From Polyangium sp. 15x6 (GTDB taxonomy: Bacteria > Myxococcota_A > Polyangia > Polyangiales > Polyangiaceae), in assembly GCF_029960785.1 (NCBI RefSeq), contig NZ_JASBQE010000009.1:143292-207291 (forward strand): 64,000 nt of DNA, given 5' to 3'. Below the pieces are notes generated by a model that worked only from the letters and a program-made list of their open reading frames with translations, made no database searches and was not told where the DNA came from. How positions within the stretch are numbered: position 1 is the stretch's first letter; every line of letters begins with the position of its first letter. The translations under genes were made by a program, and so were the position numbers. Shown here piece by piece: positions 56,752-64,000 of this stretch.

Positions 56752-58686
56752 TCAGAAGCAGGGGCCGGCGCAGCTCTGCGCGACGCAGTTCGACCACTGG
56801 GTGCAGAGGTTGCCGCTGCAGCACTGCTGCTGGCAGCTCGCGGGCGTCCCGCCGCCGACGGTGCAGCGCTGGTAGCAGCTCATGCTCGACGCGCACTGCG
56901 GGTTCGAGAGGCAGCTCTCCGTTTGCTGGCAGCAGCTCCCGACGATGCACTGCGAGCACGGCGTCCCGCCCGGGTCGAGGCTGCACGTGCCCGCGTCGAC
57001 GGGCGGCACACCGCAGTGCCCGCCGTTGCACACGAGGCCGACGCAGCACTGCGGGGTGCTCGTGCAGTTCGATCCCGTGGGCAAACACGAACCCGCGCCG
57101 CAGAGGCCGTTCTGGCAGACGTTCGTGCAGCACTCGCCGTTCTCGACGCAGGGGAAGCCGTCGAGCTTGCACTGCGCGGCGCCGCAGAGGCCGTTCGTGC
57201 AGTTGTTGGTGCAGCACTGGAAAGGCGCGTCGCAGGGGAAGCCGTCGGGCTGGCACTGGCCGAAGCCGCACGTGAAGAAGTTCGGATCGCAGAAGGCCGA
57301 GCAGCAGTCGAAGCCGTTGTCGCAGAAGAAGCCGTCGGGCTGGCACTCGCCGGCCGTGCAGAACCCGCCCGGATCGCAGACGCCGGAGCAGCACTCTTCG
57401 CCGAAGTTGCAGCCGAAGCCATTGGGCAAGCACGCGCCGAGGCCGCAGGTGCTCGAGAGCGGGTCGCAGATGCCCGTGCAGCACTCGAAGTCGTTGACGC
57501 AGAAGAGGCCGTTCGGCGTGCAGCCGCCGGGGCTGCAGGCGAAGATCGAGAGGTCGCAGAAGCCCGAGCAGCACTGGAAGTCGGCCTCGCAGAAGAAGCC
57601 CATGGGCTCGCACTGGCCGAAGCCGCAGATGTTGGTGTCCGGGTTGCAGAACTGCGCGCAGCACTCGAGGTGGTCGACGCAGAACAGGCCGTCGGGCTGG
57701 CACTGGCCGATGCCGCAGCGCTTCTTCTGCGGGTCGCAGAAGCCCGAGCAGCACTGGGCGTCGAGCTCGCAGAAGCTGCTATCGGGCAGGCACTGGCCGA
57801 GGCCGCAGCGGTGCGTCTTCGGGTCGCAGAAGCTCGTGCAGCACTCGCCGGACGCGTTGCACGCGGCGCCGTCGACCTTGCAGATCCCGCCGCCGCAGAT
57901 GCCGCTCTCGCAAATGTTGGAGCAGCAATCACTCGGGGTGAAGCAGGCCGTGCCGTCGGGGCCGCACAACTCGAAGTTGCAGACGCCGCCGGGGCAGAAG
58001 CCGGAGCAGCACTCGGCGGCGACCTGGCAAGGCGCGCCGTTCGGGTTGCAGGAGCCGGTGCCGCAGACGCCCTCGGTGCAGAGGCCGGAGCAGCACTGCG
58101 AGGGTTTGGTACAGACGAACCCGTCTTGCTGGCACGCGGAGCCGCAGACGTTCTGGTTGCAGGCGCCGCCACAGCAGTCGCCGTTGTTGAAGCAGGCGGC
58201 GCCCTGGGGCTTGCAGACGGGGGGGCCGCAGAAGCCGCTCGTACACGGAGAGTCGCAGCATTCCTCTGGGCCATTGCACGCAAAGCCGTCGGGCTTGCAC
58301 TCGATGCCGCCGCAGAAGCCCTGCCAGCATTCGAGGCTGCAGCAGTCGCCGTGCTCGGTGCAGGCGAGGCCGTCGGGCGTGCACTGCACACCGCCGCAGA
58401 AGCCGTCCAGGCAGTCGAGATCGCAGCAGTCGACGGTCGTCTCGCAGGCGCTGCCTTCGGGCTTGCAGAGCTGCTCGGGCTTGCAGACTTCGCCCGTGCA
58501 GGCGAGCCCGTCACAGCAGTCGCCGGGCAGGCCGCAGCTCTCGCCGAGCGCGCCGCAGTTCGTGCCGCCGCCCGTGGCGTAGGCGTCGAAGTCCCCGGTC
58601 CGCGAGCCGCAGGAGGCGAACGTCAGGACCGACACGAGGACGAGGGCGAACGCGCACGTGACGCGCGCGGCAAGCGAAGGACGCAT
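56752..58686 (-). CDS. Cys-rich repeat lipoprotein
   Basis: 644 residues. Lipobox FASC is followed by about twenty Cys-rich repeats of ~28 residues with four to six Cys (pattern G.C.PDG..C....ECCSGFCDP....CG.G). Examples are QCLPDSSFCELDAQCCSGFC and QCQPDGLFCVDHLECCAQFC. The repeats recall the Dickkopf/thionin-like knottin modules found in myxobacterial surface proteins. The last ~75 residues form a different Cys module (CSQCIVGSCCQQTESCLSNPQC). It should be an extracellular disulfide-stabilised stalk anchored in the outer membrane. No catalytic motif. Long plus-strand frames here are shadows of its periodic codons. Confidence 0.87.
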   Translation of the reverse strand: MRPSLAARVTCAFALVLVSVLTFASCGSRTGDFDAYATGGGTNCGALGESCGLPGDCCDGLACTGEVCKPEQLCKPEGSACETTVDCCDLDCLDGFCGGVQCTPDGLACTEHGDCCSLECWQGFCGGIECKPDGFACNGPEECCDSPCTSGFCGPPVCKPQGAACFNNGDCCGGACNQNVCGSACQQDGFVCTKPSQCCSGLCTEGVCGTGSCNPNGAPCQVAAECCSGFCPGGVCNFELCGPDGTACFTPSDCCSNICESGICGGGICKVDGAACNASGECCTSFCDPKTHRCGLGQCLPDSSFCELDAQCCSGFCDPQKKRCGIGQCQPDGLFCVDHLECCAQFCNPDTNICGFGQCEPMGFFCEADFQCCSGFCDLSIFACSPGGCTPNGLFCVNDFECCTGICDPLSSTCGLGACLPNGFGCNFGEECCSGVCDPGGFCTAGECQPDGFFCDNGFDCCSAFCDPNFFTCGFGQCQPDGFPCDAPFQCCTNNCTNGLCGAAQCKLDGFPCVENGECCTNVCQNGLCGAGSCLPTGSNCTSTPQCCVGLVCNGGHCGVPPVDAGTCSLDPGGTPCSQCIVGSCCQQTESCLSNPQCASSMSCYQRCTVGGGTPASCQQQCCSGNLCTQWSNCVAQSCAGPCF

Positions 58687-58795
58687 GCGCGGATTTTAGG
58701 GGTCGAGGCGGCTCGGACGCGAGAAATTCGTGGTCGCCTCGGGAGAACCGGGAGCGAACGAGCTCTCGTTGCGCGGGTCGGAGGAGGGGCGCAAG

Positions 58796-59410
58796 ATGGC
58801 GGGCATGGGGTCTCCTGCGCGGAGGATCAAGCCGGCGACGATCGAGGACTTGCTCGCGATCCCCGAGGAAGAGCGGCGGCACGAGATCATCGACGGCGAG
58901 CTCGTGCAGAAGGCGATGACGAACGCGGTGCACGGCGCGTCGCTCCTCGGGCTTGGCAGCGTGATCCGCGAGGAATATGGCCGCGGGCGCCGTTCGCGGG
59001 GGCCAGGGGGCTGGTGGCTCGTCGCGGACGCGGACATCGCGTTCGCCGCGGACCAGATCTACCGGCCGGATCTCGCCGGTTGGCGGCGCGAACGTATGCC
59101 CACGTTGCCCAAGGAGTGGCCCATCCGCATCCGTCCGGACTGGGTCTGCGAGGTCCTGTCGCCAACCAACCGCTCGAACGACAGGGTGCGGAAATATCGC
59201 AATTACCACCGATTCGAGGTGCCGCACTACTGGATCCTCGATCCGATGGACGAGACGCTGACCGTCTTTCGATGGACCGAGCCGGGGTATCTCGTGGCGC
59301 TCATCGCCGAGCGTGGCGAGCGCGTCCACGCCGAACCCTTCGAGGCCGTCGAGCTCGACATCAACGAGCTCTTCGGCGACGCCGAAGATGACGAGCCCAC
59401 CGAAGGCTAG
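58796..59410 (+). CDS. Uma2-family putative restriction-endonuclease-fold protein (DUF820)
   Basis: 204 residues. PD-(D/E)XK-like core: DIAFAADQIYRPDLAGWRRE provides the P-D motif and WVCEVLSPTNRSNDRVRKYRNY the E-x-(L)-S...K motif, followed by VPHYWILDPMDETLTVFR. Uma2 proteins are numerous in cyanobacteria and myxobacteria; nuclease activity is predicted, biological role unknown. GGAGGAGGGG precedes the ATG at 58796. Isolated gene, divergent from the Cys-rich lipoprotein. Confidence 0.87.
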   Translation: MAGMGSPARRIKPATIEDLLAIPEEERRHEIIDGELVQKAMTNAVHGASLLGLGSVIREEYGRGRRSRGPGGWWLVADADIAFAADQIYRPDLAGWRRERMPTLPKEWPIRIRPDWVCEVLSPTNRSNDRVRKYRNYHRFEVPHYWILDPMDETLTVFRWTEPGYLVALIAERGERVHAEPFEAVELDINELFGDAEDDEPTEG

Positions 59411-59448
59411 TCGCTCGTCCTGAAAAACGTTTTTCCTCCCGTACCCCC

Positions 59449-60954
59449 ATGCCCCCGATCTCCCCGAAAATCCCGTCGAAATCCTCCCCGAAAGACCCGA
59501 CCGAGCCTCGCGACACCGGCAGCGGCCTCGCGGGCGCGGCGCTCGCGGCGTTCGTCATCGCGGTGATCATCGTCGGCGTGCGGTACTGGGGCAGCCGCGG
59601 AGACCCGGGCCCGGGGCCGGTCGATGCCGGCGACGCGGGGGACGCGGCGGCGTTCGAGAACAAACCCCCGCCGCCCCGGTGCACGGCCGTCTCCGGCGAG
59701 CCGTTCGTCGTCGGGGAGCCGCAAGCCGCGAAGGCGCCCAAGGTGCCGGATGCGGGGGCGGGGCGGGGGCTTGGGGCGCAGGACGCCGGAGGCGATCCGA
59801 AGCCCCAAACGTCGACCAACGACGAGGAGGAGGAGTTCGACGAGCTCGCGCCGTTCGCCGTGGAGCTCGGGCGCGGCACGACGTTCGAGGGCGGGTTCGC
59901 CGTGGGCGCGCTGCGCGACGGGGAGGGCGGGTCCGTGGCCATGGTCGCGACGCTCGGGCTCGACGGGCGCGGCGGCAAGCTCGTGCGGCTTGGGCGTAGC
60001 CGCGGGGACTTCGATGCGCCGACCGTGAGCGGGTACAAGGGTTCGGTGCTCGCGGCGATGCTCGAGCCGAACGCGGGCGGGCGCTCGATCCGCCTTGCTC
60101 GGGTGAGCGGCGAGCAGGTCACGTGGGGGCCGGAGCTCAGCGAGGGGCGCGACGAGTCGCTCGCGGTGGACCTCGCGGCGTCGGGCGCGGGCGCGGTCGC
60201 GGTCTGGGACGACGTGAGCAAGGACGGCAAGCAGACGATGGTGATGCTCGCCCCGTTCGACCCGGAGACGATGAAGGCGAAGGGCGAGCCGCGCCCCGTG
60301 TCGCCGCCCAAGCAGGACGCGGAGACGCCGAGGCTCGCGGCCCGGCCCGGCGGGCTCTGGCTCGCGTACGTGGTCGTGGGGACGGCGAGGAAGCCGAAGG
60401 ACGAGGACACGGGGCTCGTGGGGGAGGCGATCGCGCCGCGATGGATCGAGGTCGTGCCGCTCGACGAGCAGGGCGCGGCGGTGGCGCTGCCGCGCGCGGT
60501 GACCCCGAAGGACGGGCACGCCCTCGCCTTCGACGTGGAGCCGAGCGAGGACGGGGGGATGGTCGTGACGTACCGGGACGACGACACGCCGAGCGGGTCG
60601 AGCGGGGGGCGCGTCCTGAGCGTGTGGGTGCGTTTGTCCGGGATCGGGGAGGCGAGGCTGCTCACCGAGGAGCCGACCTCGGCCGGCGTGCCGGACTTGA
60701 TGCCGGGCTGGCTCGCGGTCTCGTCGCTGTCAGGGGCGACGCGGATCGGGACGATGACGGCGAGGGGCGAGCTCGTGGGGGAGCTCCGGCCGGAGCCGGT
60801 GCTCGGCAACGGGGAGGTGCTGGCGGCGACGCGGGCGGCGCTGCTCGTGGCGCGGCCGGCCGGCAAGGCGATGAAGCTCTCCGTGATGCAGTGTGTCCCT
60901 GACGAACCCGGGGCAGCGGACGCGGGTTTGGAGGCAGGAACACCCCCGCCCTGA
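59449..60954 (+). CDS. Membrane-anchored protein with beta-rich ectodomain
   Basis: 501 residues. A short Pro/Ser/Lys-rich cytoplasmic N-terminus, one TM helix (~27-47, GAALAAFVIAVIIVGVRYW), a low-complexity spacer with PVDAGDAGDAAA and GGDPKPQ and acidic DEEEEFDE, then a ~360-residue beta-rich domain with repeating sheet strands (VAMVATLGLDGRGGKLVRLGRS; AVAVWDDVSKDGKQTMVMLA). The pattern suggests a beta-propeller. No family recognised. It lies upstream of the sigma factor gene on the same strand, 54 nt apart, so it could be the sensor linked to that sigma factor, but this is speculative. Confidence 0.77.
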   Translation: MPPISPKIPSKSSPKDPTEPRDTGSGLAGAALAAFVIAVIIVGVRYWGSRGDPGPGPVDAGDAGDAAAFENKPPPPRCTAVSGEPFVVGEPQAAKAPKVPDAGAGRGLGAQDAGGDPKPQTSTNDEEEEFDELAPFAVELGRGTTFEGGFAVGALRDGEGGSVAMVATLGLDGRGGKLVRLGRSRGDFDAPTVSGYKGSVLAAMLEPNAGGRSIRLARVSGEQVTWGPELSEGRDESLAVDLAASGAGAVAVWDDVSKDGKQTMVMLAPFDPETMKAKGEPRPVSPPKQDAETPRLAARPGGLWLAYVVVGTARKPKDEDTGLVGEAIAPRWIEVVPLDEQGAAVALPRAVTPKDGHALAFDVEPSEDGGMVVTYRDDDTPSGSSGGRVLSVWVRLSGIGEARLLTEEPTSAGVPDLMPGWLAVSSLSGATRIGTMTARGELVGELRPEPVLGNGEVLAATRAALLVARPAGKAMKLSVMQCVPDEPGAADAGLEAGTPPP

Positions 60955-61008
60955 GGGGTCCCCAAACATTTTTTGGACGATCTGCCTTTTCAACACATTA
61001 GGGCGAGC

Positions 61009-61653
61009 GTGGGAGACTCTATCCAGCGCCCGCCCTCGCGCCGCAGACACAAACCCCGCGTCCAGGTTCTCTACGAGTTGTTCCTAGCGGAGGTGCGCGA
61101 GCGCCTCGGCGGCTTGGGGCTGCACGGAGATGACCTCGAGGAACTCGTCCAGATCGTCTTCACCGTCGCCAACCGACGGGCCGCGGTGATCCCGCGGAAT
61201 GATGAGGCAGCAAGACGCTGGCTCATGGAGGTGGCCCGAAAACAGGTATCGAACTACCGGAAGCTCTACCGGCACGCCTACGAGGTGCTCGACCCGGAGG
61301 CGATCGCCGACGCAGTCGCGAATCCGCAGGATCCCGAGGAGTACCACGCGACGATCGCGCTCGTGCGGGCCGCCACGCGGCTCATGCCCGCAGAGGAGCG
61401 GGAGATCCTGCTCCGCCACGACGTGGAGGGCGAGACCCTGCACGAGATCGCGAAGTGGCTCGGGCTCAAGAAGAGCGGCGCGCACGTCCGGGTACAGCAG
61501 GCCCGGGCGCGGTTCGTGGAGAAGCTCGCCCTGGTCGAGTCACGGCGGAGGGGCCGGAAGCGCAAGCGCCGGTTCGTCCCCATGTGGCTCGCAGGGTGGC
61601 TCCTCGGAGCATGGCGCTGGCTCGTGGAGAAGCGCCGGCAGCTCACGCGGTGA
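61009..61653 (+). CDS. RNA polymerase sigma factor (ECF-like)
   Basis: 214 residues from GTG 61009. Region 2 (GDDLEELVQIVFTVANRRAAVIPRNDEAARRWLMEVARKQVSNYRK) and region 4 (LMPAEEREILLRHDVEGETLHEIAKWLGLKKSGAHVRVQQARARFVEKL) are recognisable. The tail is very basic (ESRRRGRKRKRR), followed by a Trp-rich hydrophobic helix (FVPMWLAGWLLGAWRWLVEK), unusual for a sigma factor. The longer start TTG at 60973 is rejected: TTGGAC there and CATTAG 17 nt later look like promoter boxes. It follows the 501-residue membrane protein gene and is separated from the CHASE3 kinase gene by the inverted-repeat element. Confidence 0.77.
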   Translation: MGDSIQRPPSRRRHKPRVQVLYELFLAEVRERLGGLGLHGDDLEELVQIVFTVANRRAAVIPRNDEAARRWLMEVARKQVSNYRKLYRHAYEVLDPEAIADAVANPQDPEEYHATIALVRAATRLMPAEEREILLRHDVEGETLHEIAKWLGLKKSGAHVRVQQARARFVEKLALVESRRRGRKRKRRFVPMWLAGWLLGAWRWLVEKRRQLTR

Positions 61654-61654
61654 C

Positions 61655-61980
61655 ATCTTGGGGCCGCTGCGCCGGGGCGCTGCCCCGGACCCCGCGGGGG
61701 CTGTTCGCCCCTCGACCCGAACCAGCGCAAGCGCTGGACTCGGGTTGGAAGAACTGCGCGATGCGCAGTTCTTCCACGAGCCGGTGGCAAGACCAGGGGC
61801 CGCGTTGCCCATCGAGCGGGCAGCGCGGCTGTCTTGGTTGGCAGGTTCCTCGGGCCTGTTCGATGAACTGCGCATCGCGCAGTTCATCGACCCCGGGTCC
61901 AGCCCCTGGCTGGTCCGGGTCCAGGGGCGGACAGCCCCTGGTGGGGCCTGGGGCAACGCCCCAGCGCAGCGGCACCAGAT
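61655..61980. repeat. Inverted-repeat element, two ~130-bp arms
   Basis: The left arm (from 61655, GCCGCTGCGCCGGGGCGCTG) is matched in inverted orientation by the right arm (ending at 61980, GCCGCTGCGCTGGGGCGTTG on the minus strand), with a ~80-bp centre. Each arm carries its own stem-loops: 61747-61775 (GGAAGAACTGCGC-GAT-GCGCAGTTCTTCC) and 61861-61889 (CGATGAACTGCGC-ATC-GCGCAGTTCATCG), both 13-bp stems with 3-nt loops, plus GC hairpins at 61672-61688, 61722-61737 and 61948-61964. It begins 2 nt after the sigma stop and ends 6 nt before the convergent kinase stop. Confidence 0.85.
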
Positions 61981-61985
61981 GAGAC

Positions 61986-63545
61986 CTAGACGCCGAAATC
62001 CCGGCCTGCAGCCTCGGCGCGCTCCTCGTCTCGCGCGAGGGCGCTCCGTGGCTCCGCCGCGCATGGGATCCATACGCGGAAGGTCGTCCCTCGACCGAGG
62101 GTCGAGTCGCATGCGATGCGGCCCTCGTGCGCGGTCACGATGCGCCGCACCGTTGCGAGGCCGATGCCGGCGCCTGGCGCGCGCATGCCGGGCACTCGGT
62201 AGAACGGCTCGAAGATGCGGTCCTTTGCGCCGTCGGGGATGCCTGGCCCGGTGTCCTCCACCGCGAGCTCGACCATGCCTCCGTCGGCCCGTGTGGCGTG
62301 GATCGCCACCCGCCGCTCCTCGCAGCCTGCGATGTACTTGAGCGCGTTGCCGAGCAGGTTGAGCACGACCACGTGCAGCAGCTCGGGCGAGCAGGCCACG
62401 CGCGTGTCCTCCACGTGGATCGTGACCTCGGCGTGCACCTCGGCGGCCGTCTGCGCGAGCTCCTCCGCCACCTGCGCCACCACCTCGCGCACCGAGGCCT
62501 TCTGGCTCGTGTCGTCTGGGCGGCTCGACCGCGAGAACGCGAGCAGACCTTCGAGCACCGCGTTCGCCCGCGTCACGGATCGCTCGAGCGACGCTGCGAT
62601 CCGCTCCGTCGCCTCCTTGTCCTCTGCGCGCCGCAGGCGCGGCGGCACCAGCGCGATCGGCGCGAGCAGGTTCCGGAGATCGTGGGCGATGCGACCTGCG
62701 AACGCGTCGAGATCCTCGTTCACCTGCGAGAGCCGCTCCACCGTCTCTGCCAGATCTCGCCGCGCCGCTTCGGCCTCCGCGCGCGCGCGCTCCTCCCGCG
62801 CGAACAGCGCGAGCCGCTCCTCGGCTGCGCGGTAGAGCCGGTGCATCGTGCGCGTCAGCAGCACGCCGAGGCCTGCTGCGAGCAGGACGGCCCCGCACGC
62901 CACGATCACGACCAGCCTCGACGCGTGGGTCGCGGCCTGCCGCGCGCTGTCGCGGGCCACTTCGAGACGCGAGTCCACGAACAGCGCGTAGTCGCCGATC
63001 GCCACCTCGAGCGCCCCGAACTTGGGGATCACCTCGGCCCCGACCACGCGCCCCACGTCCTCGTGCGTCCCGCCGGCGCGATGCAACGCGAACGCCCGCG
63101 CGAGCGCCTCCTGGTGCGCCTTCTGTGCGGCCCCGATGCGCTCCAGCCGCGCGCGCTCGGCCGGGTCCTCCGTGTGCGCGAGCAGCGCGCGCAGCCGGGC
63201 CTCGAAGGCTTGCCGCGCTGCGTAGCTCTCCTCGAGCATCTCGGGATCGCCCGTGAGCAGGTACGCTCGACCCTGCGACGACTTCTCCATCGCGCCGGCG
63301 CGCAGCCGCTCCACTTCGACCAGCTCCGCCCCGTAGATCTCCTCCACGCGGTCCTGGCTCGCGATCACCGATTGCAGCGCGAAGCTCGCCACGCCGCCGA
63401 TGACGAGCGCGGCCAGGATGGCGACCAGGTACGCCGCGCCGATCGTCTGTTCAAGCTTGCGCCGCGCAATCGTGCGTTCGGCCTGTCCTTCCCCGACGGA
63501 CGCGCTCGCGACGTCCAGCGTCCTTCGCATCGGATCGAGCTTCAT
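61986..63545 (-). CDS. CHASE3-domain sensor histidine kinase
   Basis: 519 residues. TM1 (~35-60, AAYLVAILAALVIGGVASFAL) is followed by a periplasmic CHASE3-type domain (~63-205; LVEVERLRAGAMEKSSQGRAYLLTGDPE) and TM2 (~211-231). A coiled coil (~240-282) precedes the HisKA segment with His288 in FAGRIAHDLRNLLAPIALV and the ATPase domain with NLLGNALKYI, DTGPGIPDGAKDRIFEPFYR and GAGIGLATVRRIV. ATG at 63545 is chosen; upstream starts add a basic stretch without ribosome-binding sequence. No response regulator in the window, so it is an orphan kinase. CHASE3 ligands are not established. Confidence 0.9.
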   Translation of the reverse strand: MKLDPMRRTLDVASASVGEGQAERTIARRKLEQTIGAAYLVAILAALVIGGVASFALQSVIASQDRVEEIYGAELVEVERLRAGAMEKSSQGRAYLLTGDPEMLEESYAARQAFEARLRALLAHTEDPAERARLERIGAAQKAHQEALARAFALHRAGGTHEDVGRVVGAEVIPKFGALEVAIGDYALFVDSRLEVARDSARQAATHASRLVVIVACGAVLLAAGLGVLLTRTMHRLYRAAEERLALFAREERARAEAEAARRDLAETVERLSQVNEDLDAFAGRIAHDLRNLLAPIALVPPRLRRAEDKEATERIAASLERSVTRANAVLEGLLAFSRSSRPDDTSQKASVREVVAQVAEELAQTAAEVHAEVTIHVEDTRVACSPELLHVVVLNLLGNALKYIAGCEERRVAIHATRADGGMVELAVEDTGPGIPDGAKDRIFEPFYRVPGMRAPGAGIGLATVRRIVTAHEGRIACDSTLGRGTTFRVWIPCAAEPRSALARDEERAEAAGRDFGV

Positions 63546-63840
63546 GGCCCACCGCCGCGCGGGGCCCGGCGGGGCGTGGTGGACGAACCAAAAGCATCTG
63601 GAAAATAAGGTAAACGCAGCCCCTTGGCAGGGGGCCGCGCGAAGAGGCTGGCCGGCGGAAACACGAATCGCGCGACGAGCAGGGCTCGTACCACACGCTT
63701 GTGCGCGGGCCCTGCCCACGTCGGCGCGTCCGGGGCGCGCGCGGCGCCGAGAAAGACGCTACGCGGGGGCGCTTTCGGCGCACACGGGCGGGCGATTCGT
63801 CTATCGTGGTTTCCTTCTTTTTGTTTGGAGAGGTCCCATC

Positions 63841-64000
63841 ATGTCCGGACGAATGGGTGACGATCATGCGGCCGCGCGCCGGCGGGTGCTCCTCGGCCTC
63901 GGCGCTGCGCTCTCGGCGGCCGCCGTTGGCTGCGGCGGCGCGGGTTCGGCGACGGACGTCGCGGGCGGCGCAGGCGTAGGCGGCGCGGGCGGCGCCGGGG
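63841..64000 (+). CDS. Start of an exported twin-arginine/lipoprotein (cut by window edge)
   Basis: 53 residues before the window ends. MSGRMGDDHAAARRRVLLGLGAALSAAAVGC reads as a twin-arginine-like signal (RRRVLLGLG) with a lipobox-like Cys (AVGC), followed by a Gly-rich surface linker (GGAGVGGAGGAG). GGAGAGG lies 7 nt upstream of the ATG. The mature domain is outside the window, so no function can be given; Tat-exported oxidoreductases or dioxygenases often begin this way in myxobacteria. Confidence 0.6.
   Translation, partial: MSGRMGDDHAAARRRVLLGLGAALSAAAVGCGGAGSATDVAGGAGVGGAGGAG

Noticed and set aside
56590..59391. 933-residue plus-strand frame rich in Ala/Val/Glu
   Set aside because: Shadow of the Cys-repeat lipoprotein; it also begins inside the hairpin cluster.
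60973..61008. TTG start extending the sigma factor by 12 residues
   Set aside because: TTG is a rare start, no ribosome-binding site precedes it, and TTGGAC is better read as a -35 element; GTG at 61009 fits.

Overview
The window looks like a chromosomal stretch of a large-genome myxobacterium, most likely of the Sorangium/Polyangium group. This is inferred from very high GC with strong third-position G/C bias, many Ser/Thr kinases of the HRDLKPEN type, sigma-54 enhancer-binding proteins, several ECF-type sigma factors, AgmX/PglI-type and VIT-domain proteins, and many lipoproteins with Cys-rich, RCC1 or Gly-rich low-complexity regions. I recognised no rRNA, tRNA, insertion sequence, phage genes or CRISPR array. 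I support 48 protein genes, two of them cut by the window ends.

Layout. 1-1.3 kb: the 5' part of a kinase gene and a small winged-helix protein. 1.4-6.6 kb: a three-gene tripartite export operon (ABC protein, HlyD-type adaptor, TolC-type outer-membrane protein) whose ATPase lacks several normally conserved residues. 6.7-9.7 kb: a divergent two-component pair (sigma-54 response regulator and histidine kinase). 9.7-16.8 kb: a lipoprotein, a kinase-TPR protein, a divergent sigma factor, argininosuccinate synthase (argG) and a kinase with a STAS-like tail. 16.9-22.2 kb: an RCC1/EGF surface protein, a 975-residue Cys-module lipoprotein and a helical protein, followed by a 21-bp minisatellite and a 23-bp hairpin repeat. 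22.6-27.6 kb: amine oxidase, thiolase, GlxA-type AraC regulator and an NDH-2-like flavoprotein. 27.7-35.3 kb: secreted subtilase, TPR protein, ceramidase-like lipoprotein and a small charged exported protein.

35.5-39.5 kb is an unusual small-gene region: two little proteins (one resembling a Firmicutes family), an ECF sigma factor, three 25-bp repeats centred on a 12-bp palindrome, and an HTH-citrate-synthase-like protein lacking a catalytic His. 39.5-45.9 kb: FHA-sigma-54 activator and atypical kinase in an overlapping operon, divergent from a VIT/VWA-AgmX-TPR lipoprotein; a bidirectional terminator separates this from an ECF sigma/anti-sigma/polymer-forming membrane protein operon (45.9-48.5 kb). 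48.7-54.1 kb: SRPBCC protein, L,D-transpeptidase, a two-gene surface operon whose RCC1 domain is visibly lower in GC, and a lipoprotein. 54.2-64 kb: a DNA methyltransferase translationally coupled to a MepA-like murein endopeptidase, a small STAS-like protein, a cluster of five hairpins, a 644-residue Cys-repeat lipoprotein, a Uma2-family nuclease, a membrane-anchored protein, a sigma factor, a 326-bp inverted-repeat element, a CHASE3 histidine kinase and the start of a twin-arginine lipoprotein.

The common themes are signal reception (kinases, two-component proteins, sigma factors) and cell-surface or secreted proteins. The least explained parts are non-coding: the two inverted-repeat/hairpin elements at 56.6 and 61.7 kb, the palindromic 25-bp repeats at 37.3 kb and the minisatellite at 22.3 kb. 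All calls come from reading the sequence by eye; no database search was run.
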